Source of the DNA: Catenuloplanes indicus
Lineage (GTDB): Bacteria > Actinomycetota > Actinomycetes > Mycobacteriales > Micromonosporaceae
Assembly: GCF_030813715.1 (NCBI RefSeq)
Contig: NZ_JAUSUZ010000001.1
Location: 2,914,001 to 2,978,000 of the forward strand
Length of the DNA: 64,000 nt
Direction of reading: 5' to 3'
The number at the start of each line of letters is the position of its first letter. Within the stretch, counting starts at the first letter, position 1. The translations under genes and the position numbers were made by a program. Below, in pieces: positions 59,441-64,000 of this stretch. The notes under the pieces were generated by a model. The model searched no databases, had not been told where the DNA came from, and saw nothing but the letters and a program-made list of their open reading frames with translations.

Positions 59441-60487
59441 ATGAGAACCACTCGCCGTCGGGTGCTGGCCGGGTTGGCGGGGCTGACCGTGCTCGGCGCG
59501 TGCGGCGATCCCCGGGGTGCGGGGATGCCGAAGATCGCGTATCTGGTGCCGGACACCGCGTCGAACTTCTCGATCGAGCTCGGCCTCGGCTACCAGGCCG
59601 GCGCCGCGCGGGTGGCCGGTGTGGAGATGTCGGTCTCCGGCCCGCAGGTGGTCGACGGCGCACGCCAGGCACAGCAGCTCGAGGAGCTGGCGGACGACCG
59701 GATCGACGGCATCTCGGTCACCACGCTCTCCCCCGAGCTGCTCGCCCGGCCGATGGCCGCGGCCACCAAGGCCGGCATTCAGCTGATCGCGGTCGGCGTG
59801 CAGCCACCGCCGTCGTCCGGCGTACCGCTGCTGGTCGGCAACGACAACTACGAACTGGGCCGGATGCTGGCGGACGAGATCATCGCCCGGCTGCCGGCGA
59901 ACGCGACCGGGACCGTGGTGCTCGGTACGATCGCACCCGGCGTGCCGACCATGGACTTCCGAACCCAGGGCATGCGCGACCGGTTCGTGGAGAAGCTGCC
60001 CGGCGTGACGGTCACCGGGCCGTACGACACCGCGCAGGACGTACCGGCGAACCGGGCCGCGTGGGCCCGGCTGGCCGGCGCGAACCCGAACGCGCTGGCG
60101 TTCCTCGGCAACGGCGACCCGGACGCGTTCAACCTGGCGTCGGTCCGGGCCGAGCTGGGCGGGCGCTGGCTGACCGGCGCGTTCGACCTGGACGCACAGT
60201 CGCTGGCCGGGGTGCGCGACGGGCACCTCACCGCGGTCGTCTCGCCGGAGCACTACCTGAAGGCCGCGGTCGCCGCCTGGATCCAGGCCGAGCACGCGAA
60301 GAGCGGCGAGCCGCTGCCGGAGGGCTGGGTCTACGTCCCCGGCCTGCCGGTCACCACGGAGAACGTGGAGTCGGTCATCGTCCGGCAGGCGTCCGCGGAG
60401 GCGCGGGCCGCCCAGCTCGGCGCGCAGGTCGAGCAGCTGATGGCGGGCGCCCGGTCGGGTCCCCGGCCGATCACCGATGCCCGCTGA
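59441..60487 (+). CDS. Substrate-binding lipoprotein (sugar-type, Peripla_BP_4)
   Basis: 348 residues from an ATG at 59441. A twin-Arg-like start (MRTTRRRVLAGLAG) leads to the lipobox LGAC, so the mature protein is lipid-anchored outside the membrane. The fold follows ribose/galactose-binding proteins: KIAYLVPDTASNFSIELGLG, then LEELADDRIDGISVTTLSPE, VLLVGNDNYELGRMLAD-like segments and LTAVVSPEHYLKAAVAAWIQ. No ABC permease or ATPase gene is nearby. A diguanylate cyclase follows 79 bp after the stop, so it may act as a sensor partner instead of a transporter subunit. Confidence 0.78.
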   Translation: MRTTRRRVLAGLAGLTVLGACGDPRGAGMPKIAYLVPDTASNFSIELGLGYQAGAARVAGVEMSVSGPQVVDGARQAQQLEELADDRIDGISVTTLSPELLARPMAAATKAGIQLIAVGVQPPPSSGVPLLVGNDNYELGRMLADEIIARLPANATGTVVLGTIAPGVPTMDFRTQGMRDRFVEKLPGVTVTGPYDTAQDVPANRAAWARLAGANPNALAFLGNGDPDAFNLASVRAELGGRWLTGAFDLDAQSLAGVRDGHLTAVVSPEHYLKAAVAAWIQAEHAKSGEPLPEGWVYVPGLPVTTENVESVIVRQASAEARAAQLGAQVEQLMAGARSGPRPITDAR

Positions 60488-60566
60488 GGCGAACGCCTCA
60501 GCCCGTGCCGGGCCGGACCGATCGGACACCCACAGGGCCGCACGAGCCGTACGGGAGGTGGGCCGC

Positions 60567-61748
60567 ATGCCGGCGCGGTTCACCGGCGGGCGCGGCGCCG
60601 CCCGGATGGCGATCGCGGGCCTGGCGCTGAGCCTGCTCGCGCTGGCCGCGCTCGCCATGGCCTCGAACCTGGTGATGCAGCGCGCCACGTCCGGCGTCGG
60701 CCGGCTCAACCAGATCAGCGACGAGTGGGGCCAGGTCTTCCAGAGCCTGAACGCGGAGCAGGACGCGATGCGCGACTATCTGCGGGCCGGCAGCGACGTC
60801 GGGCGCAAGCCGCTCGCCTCGGTGATCGGCGGTGGCGAACCGCACCTGCTCTGGCTGTCCACGCACGCGGACGCGGACGACCGCCAGGCGGTGACGGTCG
60901 TGCTGCCCGCGTACCGGTCGTACGGCACGACGCTGCACCGGATGATCGAGCTCGGCGACGGCGAGGCGACCACGGAGCTTCAGCTGCAGGCGGCGCAGGC
61001 GGACCTGGCCGAGCAGGCGCTGCGGAAGCAGATCACCGCGCAGATGGATCGCACCCGGCTGGAGACCACCGCGTTCCTGGAGGTGGCGGAGACGCAGAAC
61101 AACCGGCTGCGTACCGCGTCGCTGGTCATGATCGTCCTGGTGCTGCTGCCGCTGGGCCTGTCGGCCGCCGTGCTGGTCGGCTACCAGCGCCGGATCGAGC
61201 GGCAGGCGGAGGCGAGCCGCTACCAGGCGTTGCACGATCCGCTCACCGGCCTGGCGAACCGGCTGCTCCTTCACGAACAGACCGACCGGGCGGTACGCGA
61301 GGCCGCGCGCCACGACGACCGGATCGCGCTGCTGCTGATCGACCTCAACCGGTTCAAGGAGGTCAACGACACGCTCGGCCACGCGGTCGGCGACCTGCTG
61401 CTGCAACGCGTCGCGGAACGACTCAGGACGGCGGTCCGCGACTCGGACACGGCCGCGCGGCTCGGCGGCGACGAGTTCGCGGTGCTGCTGCCGCGGCTGT
61501 CCACGACCGGCGACGCGCTCCTGGTGGCGCGGCGGATCGCGGACGCGTTCGCCGAACCGATCGTGCTGGACGACGGCCAGGTGCTGCGCAGCCACGGCAG
61601 CATCGGCATCTCGATCTTCCCGTCCGACGCGTCGGACGCCAGCCAGCTGCTGCAGCACGCGGACATCGCGATGTACGCGGCGAAGCGCGCCGGCCTCGGA
61701 CCGACGATCTACACGGCCGCGCTCGACGAGGAGCCCGCCGCGCTGTAA
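60567..61748 (+). CDS. Membrane diguanylate cyclase (GGDEF)
   Basis: 393 residues from an ATG at 60567 with GGGAGG 8 bases upstream; an earlier ATG at 60477 overlaps the lipoprotein gene but has no site. Membrane segments lie at about 14-34 and 179-204 and enclose an extracellular helical sensor of about 140 residues. The GGDEF domain has an intact catalytic GGDEF (300-304) and an inhibitory RxxD site, RDSD (291-294), five residues before it. It makes cyclic di-GMP from two GTP. Next to a substrate-binding lipoprotein, it may respond to a bound small molecule. Confidence 0.9.
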   Translation: MPARFTGGRGAARMAIAGLALSLLALAALAMASNLVMQRATSGVGRLNQISDEWGQVFQSLNAEQDAMRDYLRAGSDVGRKPLASVIGGGEPHLLWLSTHADADDRQAVTVVLPAYRSYGTTLHRMIELGDGEATTELQLQAAQADLAEQALRKQITAQMDRTRLETTAFLEVAETQNNRLRTASLVMIVLVLLPLGLSAAVLVGYQRRIERQAEASRYQALHDPLTGLANRLLLHEQTDRAVREAARHDDRIALLLIDLNRFKEVNDTLGHAVGDLLLQRVAERLRTAVRDSDTAARLGGDEFAVLLPRLSTTGDALLVARRIADAFAEPIVLDDGQVLRSHGSIGISIFPSDASDASQLLQHADIAMYAAKRAGLGPTIYTAALDEEPAAL

Positions 61749-61833
61749 CACTTTCCCGCCGTCCGGCGCTGGGACATGAGGGGCCTTCGGCCTCCGGTCC
61801 GGCAACCGGACACATCAGGCGGGGAGGCGTTGC

Positions 61834-62442
61834 ATGCAGCAACCGGAGGACCTCGACGTCGCGCTGCGCGCCGCGCAGTCCGGCGACGAGGAGGCGTTCC
61901 GGCTGCTCTACCGCGTCCAGCAACCAGTCCTGCTGCGCTACCTGCGCGTCCTGGCCGGCGACGACGCCGAGGACGTGGCCTCCGAGGCGTGGCTGCAGAT
62001 CGCCCGCGACCTGGCCGGCTTCTCCGGCGACTGGGACGGCTTCCGCGGGTGGACCGCGACCATCGCCCGGCACCGCGCCATGGACAGCCTGCGCGCGCAG
62101 CGCCGCCGCCCGGTCTCCGCGCTGCCGGTCGAGGCGCTGCCCGAGCCGCGGCTGACCACCGGCGAGGACGCGGCCGACCGGGCGCTCGAACTGCTCGACA
62201 CGGAGGCCGCGGTCGCGCTGATCGCGGCACTCCCCCGCGACCAGGCCGAGGCTGTGATGCTGCGCGTGGTGATCGGGCTGGACGCGAGGGCGACCGGGCG
62301 GATCCTCGGCAAGCGTGCCGGTGCGGTGCGCACGGCGGCGTACCGGGGACTGAAGACGCTGGCCGAACGCCTCGCACCGGCGGCCCGCCCGGTGCACCGG
62401 GTGACACATTCGGCGACCCCGGCGCTGAGGGAGGTGAGATGA
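61834..62442 (+). CDS. ECF RNA polymerase sigma factor
   Basis: 202 residues. GGGGAGG lies 6 bases before the ATG. Sigma-70 region 2 is about residues 15-85 (EAFRLLYRVQQPVLLRYLRV, DAEDVASEAWLQIARDL) and region 4 about 130-185 (ALPRDQAEAVMLRVVIGLDA, GRILGKRAGAVRTAAYRGL). It directs RNA polymerase to a small regulon. The next gene overlaps it by 4 bases (ATGA) and encodes a single-pass membrane protein, the usual place for an anti-sigma factor. The stress or signal is unknown. Confidence 0.9.
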   Translation: MQQPEDLDVALRAAQSGDEEAFRLLYRVQQPVLLRYLRVLAGDDAEDVASEAWLQIARDLAGFSGDWDGFRGWTATIARHRAMDSLRAQRRRPVSALPVEALPEPRLTTGEDAADRALELLDTEAAVALIAALPRDQAEAVMLRVVIGLDARATGRILGKRAGAVRTAAYRGLKTLAERLAPAARPVHRVTHSATPALREVR

Positions 62443-63179
62443 GCGGAGAGAAGATGGACCTCACAGCGCGATCCCAGCTGGACGCGCTGCTCGCCGCCGC
62501 CTCCGCACCCGCGCCGACCGACCGTGAGCTGCCCGGTGAGGCCGCCGCGCTGGCCGCGTTCCGGGCCGCGCGAGGCGCGCCACCGGCGCCGCACGGCCGC
62601 CGGTCCGTGCCGCGCGACGTGCTGACCCGCGTGCTGACCGCGAAGATCGCCACGTTCGGGCTGGTCGCCGTGGCGGGTGTGGGCAGCGTCGCGCTGGCCA
62701 CGGTGGCCGCGCCGGCACCCAACGGCGAGACGAGGCCGGCGGCGCCCGCACCGGCCCGTACGCAGTCCATGCGCGCGCTGCCGTCCGCGACCTCGGCCGG
62801 CACCCCGGCCACGGCGCCGGCCGCGCCGCTCGCCGTGCCCTCGCCGCCCGCCGGGCGCCAGTGGCCGGACCGGGACGCGCCCGGCCCCGCCCAGCTCTGC
62901 CGCGAGCTCGGCGGCATGGACGACCGGCAGCGCGGCCGGGCGCTGCGCGATGCCCGCTACCGCGATCTGGTCCGCGACGCGGGCGGCAGCGACCGGGTCG
63001 GCCGGTTCTGCGACGACCGGCGGCGCGACCGCTGGCAGCCGCCGGCCGGCCCGTCCGGTCACGACGACTACTCCGGCTCCCCGGGCTCTCGCGACAGCGA
63101 GGAGAACGGCTACCCCGGCGGCAGGCCGAGCACGCCTCCCAGCGTCTCGCCGGCCCCCAAACCCCCGCCGCGGGGGTAG
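62439..63179 (+). CDS. Single-pass membrane protein, candidate anti-sigma factor
   Basis: 246 residues. The first about 65 residues would be cytoplasmic (MDLTARSQLDALLAAASAPA, LPGEAAALAAFRAARG); one membrane segment (about 67-90, KIATFGLVAVAGVGSVALAT) follows, then a Pro/Ala-rich outer region containing CRELGGMDDRQRGRALRDAR and GGSDRVGRFCDD. No zinc-binding HxxxCxxC (ZAS) motif is present, so it is not a standard anti-sigma factor. The start overlaps the sigma factor gene by 4 bases with GAGGGAGG upstream. The paired outer Cys may form a disulfide. A 182-bp gap without a gene follows. Confidence 0.65.
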   Translation: MSGEKMDLTARSQLDALLAAASAPAPTDRELPGEAAALAAFRAARGAPPAPHGRRSVPRDVLTRVLTAKIATFGLVAVAGVGSVALATVAAPAPNGETRPAAPAPARTQSMRALPSATSAGTPATAPAAPLAVPSPPAGRQWPDRDAPGPAQLCRELGGMDDRQRGRALRDARYRDLVRDAGGSDRVGRFCDDRRRDRWQPPAGPSGHDDYSGSPGSRDSEENGYPGGRPSTPPSVSPAPKPPPRG

Positions 63180-63361
63180 CTCCGGCGCCGGCGGGGGTGG
63201 ACCACGGCAGCGTCCACCCCCGCCGGTCGCCGACGACGGCCGTCCCGTGGGCGGTCCTGACCCCGCCCGCGGGCCGGCCGATCCACCGCCGGGACCGGCG
63301 GCACCCGATTTGCACCCGGGACCGGCATGCGGCCGCACCCCGGACGGCGTCGACTGGACAC

Positions 63362-64000
63362 ATGACCTCGCGCGGACCGATGACGGCGCTGCGGCGCGGC
63401 ACGCTCGCGGCCGCGGCGCTGCTGGCCACGTTCGCCACCGTGCTCGCGCTCCGGCCCGCCGGGGACACCGGCATGCGGGCGTTCGGGGACCTCGCGCTCA
63501 CGCTCCCGCCGCTGGCCGCGGCCGTGGCCGGGCTGGTCCGGGCGCGGTTGACCACCGGGCCCGCCCGGTACGGCTGGCTGCTGATCGGTGCCGGCTGCGC
63601 CGCGTGGGCCGGTGGACAAATCGTCTGGTGCTGGTACGAACTGGTCACGCACCGCCCGTCCCCGTACCCGTCGATCGCCGATCTGGGTTATCTGGCGTTC
63701 CGGCCGCTCGTGCTGGCCGGCGCCGCGATGCTGATCAGCCGGCGTGCCGGGGTGTGGCGGACGCTGCTGGACGCTCTGATCATCTCCGGCAGCGTGCTGG
63801 CGACGGCCTGGCCGTTCGTGCTCGGCCCGGCGATCCTCGGCGAGAACATCACCACACTGGAATGGGTGGTCGGCGTCGCGTACCCGGTCGCGAACGTCAC
63901 GCTGCTCAGCATGGTCGTGCTGCTGCTCGGCCACGTCCGGCCGGATATGCGGCGCAGCGTGGTGCTGCTCGGCTGCGGCGTGCTCGCGCTCTCCGCCGCA
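63362..64000 (+). CDS. Multi-pass membrane protein, N-terminal part (cut by window edge)
   Basis: 213 residues are visible from an ATG at 63362, open to the end of the window. About six membrane segments are seen, with RPAGDTGMRAFGDLALTLPP, WLLIGAGCAAWAGGQIVW and the loop PSPYPSIADLGYLAFRPLV. This loop type (PSxADxxYL) is common in actinobacterial membrane sensors placed before GGDEF and EAL domains, so a cyclic di-GMP enzyme may follow beyond the edge; that part cannot be seen. There is no clear ribosome site before the ATG. Confidence 0.6.
   Translation, partial: MTSRGPMTALRRGTLAAAALLATFATVLALRPAGDTGMRAFGDLALTLPPLAAAVAGLVRARLTTGPARYGWLLIGAGCAAWAGGQIVWCWYELVTHRPSPYPSIADLGYLAFRPLVLAGAAMLISRRAGVWRTLLDALIISGSVLATAWPFVLGPAILGENITTLEWVVGVAYPVANVTLLSMVVLLLGHVRPDMRRSVVLLGCGVLALSAA

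Noticed and set aside
1-64000. tRNA, rRNA, prophage and insertion sequences
   Set aside because: I saw no tRNA-like T-loop sequences with matching stems, no rRNA blocks and no transposase or integrase proteins.

Overview
The window is about 73% G+C, with dense genes, strong G/C third-position bias, frequent GTG and TTG starts, several probably leaderless promoters and 4-base overlapping stop/start junctions. It comes from an actinomycete. Gene content and style (LAL regulator, GGDEF proteins, WG-repeat giant, XRE-ClpP pair) fit Micromonosporaceae (Actinoplanes/Catenuloplanes/Micromonospora-like); the genus is an inference. The backbone follows a gene order known from Mycobacterium tuberculosis (Rv2202c to Rv2221c): adoK, erpA-like, glxK, DUF3043, cobT, cobS, gcvT, leucyl aminopeptidase, sucB, a TIGR01777 epimerase, lipA, DUF4191, RDD protein, glnA and glnE. 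Lineage-specific genes are inserted between these anchors.

Layout. 1-5.3 kb: end of a cysteine desulfurase, a secreted PQQ-type beta-propeller protein, an ArsR-like regulator with an MFS exporter, and a P-loop kinase with adenosine kinase. 5.5-12.5 kb: an A-type Fe-S carrier with an internal 78-bp duplication, glycerate kinase, nadA, murA, a DUF3043 membrane protein, and an XRE-cupin regulator divergent from azlCD. 12.7-21.8 kb: a three-gene ABC-2 exporter and a 2081-residue repeat-rich TPR/WG protein. 21.9-30.8 kb: aldo/keto reductase, site-2-type protease, a CobU-CobT fusion plus CobS, gcvT and leucyl aminopeptidase. 30.9-39.8 kb: lpd-sucB, an epimerase, an operon of CooC-like ATPase / small conserved protein / luciferase-like monooxygenase behind a Fur/Zur-like palindrome, lipA, and a J-domain membrane protein. 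39.9-47.8 kb: a large LAL (LuxR-type) regulator, DUF4191, a ClgR-like regulator with clpP, an RDD protein, and glnA with a GlnR-type operator. 47.9-64 kb: a Ycf46-like AAA ATPase with a helix-hairpin-helix protein, TM2, ROK, RidA, WYL regulator, DUF4440, an MptB-like mannosyltransferase, glnE with an amidotransferase, an orphan substrate-binding lipoprotein next to a diguanylate cyclase, an ECF sigma operon, and the start of another membrane protein.

How the genes fit together. lpd, sucB, gcvT and lipA form a lipoate-dependent group, but lipB, which lies between the epimerase and lipA in mycobacteria, is not here; the CooC-like operon sits in that place. glnA (with its adenylylation Tyr402) and glnE form the nitrogen-control pair. 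The Fe-S carrier serves nadA and lipA, which are both 4Fe-4S enzymes.

Most interesting non-textbook items: a dispersed repeat (two copies identical at 66 of 69 positions, plus a diverged third) that always lies just after a stop codon in a convergent intergenic gap; the giant TPR/WG protein; the Fur/Zur-like box on the uncharacterised ATPase operon; and the AAA/HhH pair. No tRNA, rRNA, CRISPR array, insertion sequence or prophage was seen.
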